Positions 9,049 to 17,155 of a DNA stretch of 64,000 nucleotides are shown here, piece by piece. Location: NCBI RefSeq assembly GCF_003240585.1, contig NZ_PCDP01000040.1, positions 62,001 through 126,000 of the forward strand, given 5' to 3'. The position numbers were made by a program, and so were the translations under genes. Position 1 is the stretch's first letter. Every line of letters starts with the position of its first letter. This DNA comes from Arminella tubonensis. GTDB taxonomy: Bacteria; Pseudomonadota; Alphaproteobacteria; Rhizobiales; Rhizobiaceae. The notes beneath the pieces were generated by a model that was not told where the DNA came from, did no database searches, and saw only the letters and a list, made by a program, of their open reading frames with translations.

Positions 9049-9906
9049 ATGACACCAGGCGCCGTAAGCAGCAACCAGGAAATCTGCCTGGCAACGCTCC
9101 GAGAAACCGATCGCGACCGCTATCTCGCCTGCCTGCTTTCGCCGCAGGACAAGCGCCGATCGCTGGCCGCACTATATGCCTTCAACGCCGAGTTGGCCCG
9201 CATCCGCGATCTCGTCCACGAGCCGCTGCCGGGCGAGGTCCGCATGCAATATTGGCGCGACCTCCTGGAGGGAAACGCCCACGGATCCAGCGAGGCAAAT
9301 CCTATCGCAGCTGAGTTGCTGACCGCTATCGAAGCGGAGCGTCTGCCGCGCGCGACGCTCATCGACATGATCGACGCCCGCATCTTCGACCTATACGACG
9401 ATCCGATGGAGACGCGAAGCGCGCTGGAAGGCTATGCGGGCGAGACCGCGTCGGCGCTGATCCAGCTTGCGAGCCTGATCCTCTCGCCCGAGGATGCGCC
9501 TCGCTCGGCCAATGCAGCGGGTCATGCCGGCGTAGCGCAAGCAATTTCGGGAATGCTGATGCTGATGCCGTTGCACCGCAGCCGCGGTCAGCTTTATCTG
9601 CCGCTGGATATCCTGTCCGCAACCGGTCTCGATCGCGACGGTTTTCTTGCCGGTAAGGATACGGCGCGGATTACTGCGGCAATCGATGCTTTTGCCGGGT
9701 TGGGGCGAGAGCATCTGGCGAAGGCGAGGGCCGCGGGAGCCATCTCGGCGAAGGTTATCCCGGCGTTCCTGCCGGTTGCGTTGGCAGAACCGGTGCTGAA
9801 ACAGGCGCAGACCTTGGGGAGAGGGCTGCTCGATAAGCCTATACAGCCGCCGCAATGGCAGCGGCAGATCAGAATGGCCCTGGCGTCGACGCGCCGGAGG
9901 ATCTGA
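9049..9906 (+). CDS. Squalene/phytoene synthase-fold protein, NDUFAF6-like
   Basis: A 285-aa all-helical protein of the squalene/phytoene synthase superfamily. The two Asp-rich motifs that bind diphosphate in true synthases are missing: the second region reads LMPLHRSRGQLYLPLDIL where active enzymes have a DxxxD before the YLP motif. This pattern resembles NDUFAF6, the mitochondrial complex I assembly factor, which keeps LPxDI without the Asp pairs. It is therefore probably not a carotenoid or hopanoid enzyme. The ATG at 9049 follows GGCAGGGC. It sits directly behind an NDUFAF3-type gene, which supports a respiratory-complex role (inference). Confidence 0.82.
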   Translation: MTPGAVSSNQEICLATLRETDRDRYLACLLSPQDKRRSLAALYAFNAELARIRDLVHEPLPGEVRMQYWRDLLEGNAHGSSEANPIAAELLTAIEAERLPRATLIDMIDARIFDLYDDPMETRSALEGYAGETASALIQLASLILSPEDAPRSANAAGHAGVAQAISGMLMLMPLHRSRGQLYLPLDILSATGLDRDGFLAGKDTARITAAIDAFAGLGREHLAKARAAGAISAKVIPAFLPVALAEPVLKQAQTLGRGLLDKPIQPPQWQRQIRMALASTRRRI

Positions 9907-9982
9907 GATTGGTCAAATTCGCACAAGGCTCGTAAGCTACAGCAGCCCTTGAGCTCATTCTTGTCCCGAAGGGAGAATCGCC

Positions 9983-10444
9983 ATGGCAATATTCATCTGG
10001 TCGGCGATCTTCGCGATCGTCATCTGCTTTGCTTTCGTTGCCACGCGGATTGCATCGCAAAGCAAGGACGAGGGCCTTCAGGATACAGGCCTCGCCATCC
10101 TCGAATTCGGCCGCGCTTTCCCGACCGAGGCAATCCGGCAGCTGCAGAGAACGGAAAACGGACAGGCAATGTTCGTACGCCTGCACGACAACAAGGCAGG
10201 CTTCATGAAGAACCTGCGCAATCATTTTGCCTGTCACCTGATCCAGCCGGGCAGGGTACGGGTGCGCGATGCGGTCAATCCCAAGGCAATCACCATCGAT
10301 TTCCTCGACGCGCCGCATCACAACGGCACCTTTGAGTTCTCGACGCCGATGGATGCAGCGGAAGTATCGCTCTGGCTGCTCGGCAACTATGTCGCGACCC
10401 ACGACCTCGAGCCGCCGGCCATCACCGCCGCCAATAAGGCCTGA
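9983..10444 (+). CDS. Conserved hypothetical protein with N-terminal membrane anchor
   Basis: A 153-aa protein with one N-terminal hydrophobic helix (IFIWSAIFAIVICFAFVA) and a soluble remainder containing AILEFGRAFPTEAIR and FEFSTPMDAAEVSLWLL. I do not recognise a named domain; rhizobial genomes carry similar proteins. GAAGGGAGAA precedes the ATG, so translation is credible. It is convergent with trmFO with only 3 bp between stops. Confidence 0.7.
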   Translation: MAIFIWSAIFAIVICFAFVATRIASQSKDEGLQDTGLAILEFGRAFPTEAIRQLQRTENGQAMFVRLHDNKAGFMKNLRNHFACHLIQPGRVRVRDAVNPKAITIDFLDAPHHNGTFEFSTPMDAAEVSLWLLGNYVATHDLEPPAITAANKA

Positions 10445-10447
10445 TCG

Positions 10448-11884
10448 CTAGGCGCTGATTGCCTCGCCGCTTCCTGCAAGCCCAAGCCACTCGGCGCAAT
10501 CGGCCAGCGCGCGCTTCGCCACCAGTTGACGCTTCATGATTGTCTTGTCCTTGCCGCGGAAGCGCTTGACGCCTTCCGGCTTGACGATCGATCCCGGTTC
10601 CAGCTCCGGAAACAATCCGAAATTGATGTTCATCGGCTGGAACGAACGCTTGCCCGGCTCCTCGTCCGAGACGATATGACCACCGGTGATGTGGTTCAAC
10701 AATGCACCGAGCGCGGAAGTTGGGGGCGGCAGCGACACCGCTTCACCTTTGCGCTCTGCGCTGGCGAAGCGTCCGGCCAGCAGGCCGATGCTGGCGCTCT
10801 CGACATAGCCTTCGCAGCCGGTGATCTGTCCCGCAAACCTGAGACCCGGGCGAGATTTCAGCACGAGCGAGCGGTCAAGCAGGGTCGGCGAGTTGATGTA
10901 GGTATTGCGATGCAGTCCGCCGAGCCTCGCGAACTCCGCATTCTGCAAGCCCGGAATGAGCCGGAATATCTCGGCCTGTGCGCCGTACTTCAATTTCGTC
11001 TGGAAGCCGACCATGTTGTAGAGCGAGCCGAGCGCATTGTCCTGCCGGAGCTGCACGACGGCATAAGCCTTGATAGTGGGGTTATGCTCGTTCGTCAGCC
11101 CCATCGGCTTCATCGGTCCGTGTCGCAGCGTCTCGCGCCCGCGTTCCGCCATGACCTCGATCGGCAGACAGCCGTCGAAATAGGGCGTCCCCTCCCATTC
11201 CTTGAAGCCGACCGCGTCGCCGGCGACAAGCGCGTCAATGAAGGCATTGTACTGGGCCTCGTCCATCGGGCAATTGATATAGTCCTTGCCGGTGCCGCCC
11301 GGCCCGACCTTGTCGTAGCGGGACTGATACCAGCAGATGTCCATGTCTATGCTGTCACGATAGACGATCGGGGCGATGGCGTCGAAGAAGGCAAGCGCGT
11401 CGGCGCCGGTCTCCGCCTGGATGGCGCTGGCGAGATCGGGCGCGGTCAACGGGCCGGTGGCGATGATCGCCTGGTCCCAATCCTTTGGCGGCAGGCCGGC
11501 AATTTCCTCGCGAACGACCGTGATCAGTGGATTGCCAGCGATCTCTCGTGTGACGGCGGCGGAAAAGCCATCTCGATCGACGGCAAGTGCGCCGCCCGCC
11601 GGCACCTGATGCCTGTCGGCGCAGGCCATGATCAGCGAACCGGCCAGCCGCATCTCGGCATGAATGACGCCGACTGCGTTGCTCGTGGCGTCGTCCGAGC
11701 GAAATGAGTTGGAGCAGACGAGCTCTGCCAGATCGTCTGTCTTGTGCGCGTCCGTGCCACGTACGCCGCGCATTTCGTGCAGGATAACGGGAACGCCCGC
11801 AGATGCGATCTGCCAGGCGGCTTCGGAGCCGGCGAGGCCGCCGCCGATGACATGGATGGGAGAATAGGAAGATGCTGTTTTCAT
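10448..11884 (-). CDS. trmFO: Methylenetetrahydrofolate-tRNA-(uracil-5-)-methyltransferase TrmFO
   Basis: Makes 5-methyluridine at position 54 of tRNA using methylenetetrahydrofolate and FAD. The 478-aa protein opens with the dinucleotide-binding motif GGGLAGSEAAW at residues 14-24. LVCSNSFRSD and the C-terminal NINFGLFP are typical of the GidA-like TrmFO family. The ATG at 11884 was preferred over an upstream in-frame start because it puts the FAD motif at the expected distance from the N-terminus. A terminator for the gene behind it lies just upstream. Confidence 0.95.
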   Translation of the reverse strand: MKTASSYSPIHVIGGGLAGSEAAWQIASAGVPVILHEMRGVRGTDAHKTDDLAELVCSNSFRSDDATSNAVGVIHAEMRLAGSLIMACADRHQVPAGGALAVDRDGFSAAVTREIAGNPLITVVREEIAGLPPKDWDQAIIATGPLTAPDLASAIQAETGADALAFFDAIAPIVYRDSIDMDICWYQSRYDKVGPGGTGKDYINCPMDEAQYNAFIDALVAGDAVGFKEWEGTPYFDGCLPIEVMAERGRETLRHGPMKPMGLTNEHNPTIKAYAVVQLRQDNALGSLYNMVGFQTKLKYGAQAEIFRLIPGLQNAEFARLGGLHRNTYINSPTLLDRSLVLKSRPGLRFAGQITGCEGYVESASIGLLAGRFASAERKGEAVSLPPPTSALGALLNHITGGHIVSDEEPGKRSFQPMNINFGLFPELEPGSIVKPEGVKRFRGKDKTIMKRQLVAKRALADCAEWLGLAGSGEAISA

Positions 11885-11932
11885 GCGCGGGTGATTATCA
11901 CGGGGACGCGCAGGTTCCAATCACCCCGAATC

Positions 11933-11960
11933 AAAAACGGCACCGCAGGGGTGCCGTTTT
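11933..11960 (-). terminator. Intrinsic terminator after DUF1127 gene
   Basis: AACGGCACC-GCAG-GGTGCCGTT hairpin with an A run on the plus strand, i.e. a T run in the minus-strand transcript. It sits 50 bp after the DUF1127 stop and insulates trmFO. Confidence 0.8.
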
Positions 11961-12009
11961 GAAGGTCGAAGCTTGGTCCGGAACGACCGGCCCATGCTTG
12001 GGCCAGTAC

Positions 12010-12153
12010 TTAACGGAACGAACGGTTAGCGATCGTACGGATTTCGTAACGGCTGATGCCGATATCGGAAAGCGTCTGGTTCGAAAGGCTGCCGAGTTCG
12101 TTCAGCGTACGGCGATAGCTAATCCAGCTCTTTGCAATGCGAAGCGGGTTCAT
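12010..12153 (-). CDS. DUF1127 (YjiS-like) small protein
   Basis: A 47-aa DUF1127 protein, MNPLRIAKSWISYRRT..., with the family core TLNELGSLSNQTLSDIGISR. DUF1127 proteins are short Arg/Lys-rich alphaproteobacterial proteins; some bind RNA or influence phosphate and carbon metabolism and sRNA-linked regulation. The ATG at 12153 has GAGGATAAG ahead of it. Upstream lie a TATAT-type -10 and two T-N11-A palindromes with core TGCAGTG, described separately. A good terminator follows. The gene is too short for most gene callers but well supported. Confidence 0.9.
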   Translation of the reverse strand: MNPLRIAKSWISYRRTLNELGSLSNQTLSDIGISRYEIRTIANRSFR

Positions 12154-12213
12154 GGTCTTATCCTCAGTCATCAAGTTGGCGAGCGGCGTTATTGCCGCAT
12201 CAGCGCTTGACAC

Positions 12214-12284
12214 TCATATAGGAGAGAACTCGGAGATTTTGCAGTGCAAATAAAAGGCTCCTGCTATGCGTTTGTGCAGTGTGA
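12214..12284 (-). promoter_or_regulatory. Promoter with two LysR-type (T-N11-A) operators
   Basis: Reading the minus strand toward the DUF1127 gene: TCACACTGCACAAA (12271-12284), TTTGCACTGCAAA (12238-12250) and a -10-like CCTATATG (about 12214-12222). The two palindromes are centred 34 bp apart, about -69 and -35 from the expected start, which is the recognition/activation layout of a LysR-type activator. In Brucella the LysR-type regulator VtlR (LsrB in rhizobia) activates abcR2 and small DUF1127 genes; assignment to that regulator here is inference. Confidence 0.6.
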
Positions 12285-12385
12285 CGCTCAAAAAATACGC
12301 AACATTTAAATTTTAGGCGGTATGCGCTGAGTGGGCAGCTAAAAAGCTGAATATTTGTGCTGCACTAGCGAGCTGAGCTTGGACC

Positions 12386-12428
12386 AAAAAAGAGAACGCC
12401 CGCTGCGGTGGTCCGCAACGGGCGTTGA
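12386..12428 (-). terminator. Intrinsic terminator after second DUF1127 gene
   Basis: AACGCCCGTTGCGG / CCGCAGCGGGCGTT stem (minus strand), followed by TCTCTTTTTT. It lies 40 bp behind the second DUF1127 gene. Confidence 0.85.
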
Positions 12429-12467
12429 TAGGCTATCGCTGATATCAGACGATGCCAGGGCTGTCGA

Positions 12468-12614
12468 TTAACGGCCGGTGGCTTCGCGAGCAACGCGATG
12501 GATGTCGGAGCGGTCGATACCGAGGTCGTGCAGTTCGCGGCTGCTCATGCGGCCGAGTTCGGTAACGGTCTGACGATATTTGCGCCAGTTGTTGAAAGAG
12601 CGGGTAATGTTCAT
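12468..12614 (-). CDS. DUF1127 small protein (second copy)
   Basis: A 48-aa DUF1127 protein, MNITRSFNNWRKYRQT..., ending DIHRVAREATGR. The core VTELGRMSSRELHDLGIDRSD matches the family and is closer to the consensus than the neighbouring copy. AGGAAAGGGG lies upstream of the ATG at 12614. A strong terminator follows. Upstream there is an AT-rich CATATATTG element but no TGCAGTG palindrome, so its control may differ from the first copy. Confidence 0.9.
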   Translation of the reverse strand: MNITRSFNNWRKYRQTVTELGRMSSRELHDLGIDRSDIHRVAREATGR

Positions 12615-12975
12615 TTTAAAGCCCCTTTCCTAGGGTTTCGCGGATGGGCCAGCAACCTTGCGTGCCGGCCTCTATCTGATGACGCTCAATATATGCTGCG
12701 CCGCGAAAACTAAAAGCGCCAATCCATCATGTCACCTATGCGCTTTACGCATCTCTCGGCGGCTGGATGGCTAATTGGTGGTCACTTCTTGGCAATACGT
12801 CGCGAGGTGTGAAGCAACCTATCCCGTTATCGGCTGACCGCTGCTGGACCGCACGCGAACATTCGATCTGGCGCCGCCAGCCAACGGAAATTAGCCTGCG
12901 GAACAGCGCTGCGGCTTTAATTCAATGCGGGGTCGGCAGGAGCCGCGGCAGATTTGGAAGGTCGCCTATCTCCCT

Positions 12976-13102
12976 AAAAAATAACGCTCACCGCGGGAGG
13001 AGTGCGGTGAGCGTCATTTGAGATGATCGACAACGGGGAGGAGGAACGCTGTCAATCCATCGGAGAGCACTGGGAGGAGGAGCGTGCGTCTCCGAATGTC
13101 GT
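12976..13102 (-). ncRNA. Trans-acting sRNA with three anti-Shine-Dalgarno loops (alpha-r14/NfeR1-like)
   Basis: On the minus strand three hairpins follow each other, each with a CU-rich anti-Shine-Dalgarno loop. Hairpin 1 (about 13093-13062) has a GGAG...GCAC / GUGC...CUCC stem around CUCCUCCUCCC. Hairpin 2 (about 13060-13024) has GAUUGACAGCG / CGUUGUCGAUC around UUCCUCCUCC. Hairpin 3 (about 13016-12984) is the terminator, ACGCUCACCGC / GCGGUGAGCGU around ACUCCUCCC, followed by six Us. This matches the alpha-r14 family (NfeR1 of Sinorhizobium meliloti, about 123 nt), which represses transporter mRNAs by covering ribosome binding sites. The 5' end is approximate. The same strand also has an ATG frame of 33 codons through the hairpins (see findings). 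Confidence 0.8.
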
Positions 13103-13198
13103 ACAGGGATATCATTTCCCAGGGCACTTTCCGGCGATAGGCCGGGGCCGCGCGCCACCGAGGCTCATTGTTGACGTCTAGATAGGCGACATCTGAAA

Positions 13199-13213
13199 AT
13201 TGTGCAGTGCAAT
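13199..13213 (-). promoter_or_regulatory. LysR-type operator upstream of the sRNA
   Basis: ATTGCACTGCACAAT (minus strand) is a T-N11-A palindrome with the same core as the pair upstream of the DUF1127 gene. A -10-like CCTATCTA lies about 16 bp downstream on the minus strand, so a transcript could start near 13170 and run into the sRNA. The region 12615-13444 contains no other gene that I can support. Confidence 0.5.
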
Positions 13214-13444
13214 AATTTCATGAAAGATATGCTGCTCGTGCATGTCTGCGGATTATCCAGTATCCGCGACCCATTCATACTCCGTAAACCGTTAATTGCT
13301 GGTTAAGGTTTGTCTCAGGATGTTGCACGGCGCCAAATTTAGCGTGTTCCTCGAGGCGGATTTGCCTCTCCTTTGTTATTAGCGAATATATAGCAATCGA
13401 AGGTGGGCCTTTTCGTTAGGTCGGCCGCTGCTCAAGAGGTGACG

Positions 13445-14551
13445 ATGTATCGAGGACGGCTGCAAAGAGATCTTTCGCTGTGGGTAGATAAGGGACTGAT
13501 CCAGTCGCCGCAGGCGAAGGCCATCATGGCGGATTACGACAGCCGGCCGGCAAGCTTCAGTTTGGGGCGGGTTCTGTCGGTGCTGGCGGCGCTGCTTGTC
13601 GCGGCAGCGATCCTTTTGCTCGTTGCCTCCAATTGGGAACTCATACCGCGCGCAGTGCGCGTCTCGTTCATCGTTGCGCTGATATGGGCGTTCTACCTCG
13701 CCGGCGCTGCGTTTACGGCACGCGGGCAGACCTCGGTCGCTGCGGCGATGCTGCTGCTCGGAACGCTGAGTTTCGGCGGAGGGATGTCGCTGGTCGCGCA
13801 GATGTATCACATATCGGGCGACGAACTCACCCTGATGGCCGTCTGGTTCGGAATTGCGTGCATTGCCGCGGCTCTCTTCCACTCCGGCAGCCAGGTGGTC
13901 GTCGCCGGCTTTCTTGCCTGGGCCTATTTCTGCGTTTTTCTCGAGGAGAACGATTTGAAATGGACGGGTTGGTCGCCCTGGGCGCCGCCGGTCATGGCGG
14001 CGATCGTGCTGGCGCTGATCTATTATACCGGCGCGGGCCGGGCGCGACATCTGGTCTACCTGCTGCTGATCGGCTGGCTGACCTGGATCTACTCGCTGCA
14101 CCAGGACCTGACGACTGCCGTTCTGTTCGCCGCCGGCGGTCTGGTCGCGTTCATGGCCGTCAGCCTGCCGATGTCGCCGCTTACCCGGATGATCCGCAAT
14201 GCGGGAGCGGCGCCGGCCTTTTATACGTTCCTCTTCACAAGCATCGGCCTTTTCCTCATCCACTTCGAGGTATTGAGCGAGCAGCGGCTGACGGTGCTTG
14301 GCATCGCGACGCTGGCCATAGCGGTAGCCGCAATCACCCTTTGCGGTCGGGACAATGGCGCGGTGCGCTATTCGGCCTATCTCGTCTTTGCCGCCGAGAT
14401 GCTCTATCTCGCCTCGGAAACAATCGGCTCGATCATCGGTACATCAGGCTTCTTCCTGATCTCCGGGCTGCTGGTCGCCGTCGTCGCCTGGATCGTCATC
14501 CGCCTCGAGCGTCGGTTTTCCCACAATGAGAAGCAGGAGACACGGCCATGA
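13445..14551 (+). CDS. DUF2157 multi-pass membrane protein
   Basis: A 368-aa inner-membrane protein. A short cytoplasmic N-terminus, MYRGRLQRDLSLWVDKGLI, is the usual opening of DUF2157 and is followed by some ten hydrophobic helices. The ATG at 13445 follows AGAGGTGACG; the frame extends upstream without similarity. Its last codons overlap the ATG of the GDYXXLXY gene (ATGA), so the two are translationally coupled. The pair recurs across Proteobacteria; its biochemical role is unknown. Confidence 0.85.
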   Translation: MYRGRLQRDLSLWVDKGLIQSPQAKAIMADYDSRPASFSLGRVLSVLAALLVAAAILLLVASNWELIPRAVRVSFIVALIWAFYLAGAAFTARGQTSVAAAMLLLGTLSFGGGMSLVAQMYHISGDELTLMAVWFGIACIAAALFHSGSQVVVAGFLAWAYFCVFLEENDLKWTGWSPWAPPVMAAIVLALIYYTGAGRARHLVYLLLIGWLTWIYSLHQDLTTAVLFAAGGLVAFMAVSLPMSPLTRMIRNAGAAPAFYTFLFTSIGLFLIHFEVLSEQRLTVLGIATLAIAVAAITLCGRDNGAVRYSAYLVFAAEMLYLASETIGSIIGTSGFFLISGLLVAVVAWIVIRLERRFSHNEKQETRP

Positions 14552-15150
14552 GCTCCATCTTTGACGCGGGCGCAGCCGCCCACCCTTACGTCAGACGCGC
14601 ATGGATCGCCGCAATCATCGTCGCCTTGCTGCAGACCGTGATTATCGGATACACGATTGCAAGCCATGCCTCCATCCTTCGCAGCGGCACCGAGGTACTG
14701 CTGAAAACGGCACCAATCGACCCGCGGGATTTGCTGCGCGGCGATTACGTCGTGCTGAATTACGAGATTTCAAGCGTGCCGGCATCGACGATCGTCGGAG
14801 GCCCGCCGAAGGAAGCCGGGGAGAGGGTGCTTTCGGTCCGTCTCCAAAAACAGCCCGACGGTTTCTGGGGCATAGCCGAATCATCCTTCGGCGCGCTGGA
14901 GGCCAAACCCGACACGGTCGTCCTCAAGAGCCAGCCGTTCCAGTATTATCCCGTTGACCCCGAACAGACGATAAGGGTCGACTATGGGATCGAACGCTAT
15001 TACATCCCGGAAGGCGAGGGCAGCAATCTCGACACGGCGCGGTCGGAGGGCCAACTTTCCATAGCTGCGCGGGTGTCTGCGGGTGGGCAAGCGCAAATCC
15101 GCAGCCTGCTTGTGGACGGGAAGGCAGTCTACGAGGAGCCGCTCTATTGA
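14548..15150 (+). CDS. GDYXXLXY-domain membrane-anchored protein
   Basis: A 200-aa protein with one N-terminal membrane helix (AWIAAIIVALLQTVIIGYTI) and a periplasmic domain containing the naming motif GDYVVLNY within RDLLRGDYVVLNYEIS. GDYXXLXY proteins normally partner with DUF2157 proteins, as here, with start and stop codons overlapping by 4 bp. No enzymatic activity is known to me. Confidence 0.85.
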   Translation: MSSIFDAGAAAHPYVRRAWIAAIIVALLQTVIIGYTIASHASILRSGTEVLLKTAPIDPRDLLRGDYVVLNYEISSVPASTIVGGPPKEAGERVLSVRLQKQPDGFWGIAESSFGALEAKPDTVVLKSQPFQYYPVDPEQTIRVDYGIERYYIPEGEGSNLDTARSEGQLSIAARVSAGGQAQIRSLLVDGKAVYEEPLY

Positions 15151-15294
15151 GGCACCCAAGCGCAATCGCAAGGCATCTTGCCATCGCAGTCGTCGATCCG
15201 TCATTTTTCCTTTGCGTGGTTTGAAACGGGTGATATAGAGACGCCGCGCTCCGGAAGGCCTCATGCGTAGGCATTGCTATGCGGTTTTGCGAAC

Positions 15295-15379
<85 letters not shown>

Positions 15380-15565
15380 AGGCTGCTTTGCTGCCGGGGG
15401 AGACTGAGAACCAGTCTGCCTCGAAGGCTTGCGATAAGACGCGCCATTTTGCCTTGCAAAATGCTAGGAATTGCATGAAAGCCACGCCCGGTCGTCGGTC
15501 CGGCGTCGTGCTCATCGAAACGAACGGCTGGCTGGGCACGGCCGCCACGAAATGAAGGTAAGAAG

Positions 15566-17065
15566 ATGCAGGTTATCGAAACGCTCGCTGAAGGGCTGAA
15601 GCGCGAAATCAAGGTAGTGTTTCCCGCCAAGGATATGGAAGGCCGCATGAACGAGCGCCTTGCCGAGATGAAGGACAAGGTCCGCATCAACGGCTTCCGT
15701 CCGGGCAAGGTACCGGTCGCGCACCTGAAGAAGGTCTACGGCAAGTCGATCATGGCTGATCTCGTCAACGAGATCGTCCGCGACCAGCCGCCGGCAATCT
15801 TGACCGGCCGTGGCGAAAAGTCGGCTACCCAGCCTGAAATCGCCATGACCGAAGACAAGGACGAGGCTGACAAGATCCTGGCAGCCGAAGCCGATTTCGA
15901 ATTCACGCTTTCCTACGAAGTCATCCCGGCAATCGAACTGAAGCCTGTCAACGGCATCAAGGTCAGCCGCGAAGTCGTCGAAATCGGCGAAGACGAGGTC
16001 ACCGAACAGATTTTGAAGATCGCTGAAAGCGCCCGCAGCTATGAGCCAAAGAAGGGCAAGGCTGCCGACGGCGACCGCGTCAAGATGGCTTACCTCGGCA
16101 AGGTCGACGGCGAAGCCTTCGAAGGCGGCAAGGATGATGACGCAGAGCTGGTCATCGGTTCCAACCGCTTCATCCCAGGCTTCGAAGCCCAGCTCGTTGG
16201 CGTCAAGGCCGGCGACGAGAAGGTCATCAACGTGACGTTCCCGGCCGACTATCCGGCCAAGAACCTTGCCGGCAAGGAAGCGACCTTCGACATCACCGTC
16301 AAGGAAGTTGCCTCGGCTGCAGACATCGAGATCAACGACGAACTCGCTACCAAGCTCGGCCTCGAATCTGCCGATCGCCTGAAGGAGATCGTTCGCGGCC
16401 AGATCGAGAGCCAGTACGGCTCGGTCACTCGCCAGAAGGTCAAGCGTCAGATCCTTGACCAGCTTGACGAGATGTACCAGTTCGACACGCCGCAGAAGCT
16501 GGTCGATGCCGAATTCGACAGCATCTGGCGCCAGATCCAGACCGATCTCGGCGAATCCGGCAAGAGCTTCGAAGATGAAGACACGACGGAAGAAAAGGCT
16601 CGCGAAGACTACCGCAAGCTTGCTGAGCGTCGCGTTCGCCTCGGCCTCGTCCTCTCCGAAATCGGTGAAAAGGCCGGTGTCGAAGTGAGCGAAGACGAAC
16701 TGCAGCGTGCGCTGTACGACCAGCTCCGCCAGTTCCCGGGCCAGGAAAAGGAAATCCTCGAATTCTTCCGCAACACGCCGGGCGCATCTGCGAACCTGCG
16801 CGCGCCGATCTTCGAAGAAAAGGTCATCGACCACCTGCTGTCTGAAGTCGATGTCACCGACAAGACCGTCAGCAAGGAAGAGCTGATGGCCGAAGACGAA
16901 GCCGAAGGCGCTGAGAAGTCCGAGACCAAGAAGGCCGCTCCGAAGAAGAAGGCTGCTGCCAAGACCGAAGCGAAGGCTGATGCTGCCGCCGAAGGCGAGG
17001 AAGCTCCGGCTCCGAAGAAGAAGGCCGCTCCGAAGAAGAAGGCTGCCGAGGACGCTGCCGAGTAA
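15566..17065 (+). CDS. tig: Trigger factor with Lys/Ala-rich C-terminal tail
   Basis: Ribosome-bound chaperone and prolyl isomerase that receives nascent chains. The ribosome-docking signature GFRPGKVP is at about residues 44-51; the FKBP-type PPIase domain runs about 165-245 (DGDRVKMAYLGKVDG...FEAQLVGVKAGDE), followed by the helical C-terminal chaperone domain. At 499 aa it exceeds the usual ~430: the last ~55 residues form a low-complexity tail with repeated APKKKAA blocks and acidic patches. AAGGTAAGAAG precedes the ATG. A strong terminator follows. Confidence 0.96.
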   Translation: MQVIETLAEGLKREIKVVFPAKDMEGRMNERLAEMKDKVRINGFRPGKVPVAHLKKVYGKSIMADLVNEIVRDQPPAILTGRGEKSATQPEIAMTEDKDEADKILAAEADFEFTLSYEVIPAIELKPVNGIKVSREVVEIGEDEVTEQILKIAESARSYEPKKGKAADGDRVKMAYLGKVDGEAFEGGKDDDAELVIGSNRFIPGFEAQLVGVKAGDEKVINVTFPADYPAKNLAGKEATFDITVKEVASAADIEINDELATKLGLESADRLKEIVRGQIESQYGSVTRQKVKRQILDQLDEMYQFDTPQKLVDAEFDSIWRQIQTDLGESGKSFEDEDTTEEKAREDYRKLAERRVRLGLVLSEIGEKAGVEVSEDELQRALYDQLRQFPGQEKEILEFFRNTPGASANLRAPIFEEKVIDHLLSEVDVTDKTVSKEELMAEDEAEGAEKSETKKAAPKKKAAAKTEAKADAAAEGEEAPAPKKKAAPKKKAAEDAAE

Positions 17066-17088
17066 TTCGGAACTCTATTGGATTTTTA

Positions 17089-17121
17089 GAAGCCCTGCCG
17101 TTCGCGGCGGGGCTTTTTTTG
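17089..17121 (+). terminator. Intrinsic terminator after tig
   Basis: AGCCCTGCCG-TTCG-CGGCGGGGCT hairpin followed by seven Ts. Confidence 0.9.
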
Positions 17122-17155
17122 TATTGGGTGGTGTTGGATTTCTGCGGGTGTGGCC

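Noticed and set aside
9049..9906. Functional phytoene or squalene synthase
   Set aside because: Both Asp-rich substrate motifs are missing and no carotenoid or hopanoid genes are nearby.
10526..11707. 393-codon open frame opposite trmFO
   Set aside because: Antisense shadow; trmFO motifs on the minus strand are unambiguous.
15512..16834. 440-codon open frame antisense to tig
   Set aside because: Shadow of the GC-rich, Lys/Glu-rich sense gene; Leu/Asp/Val-heavy with no recognisable fold.
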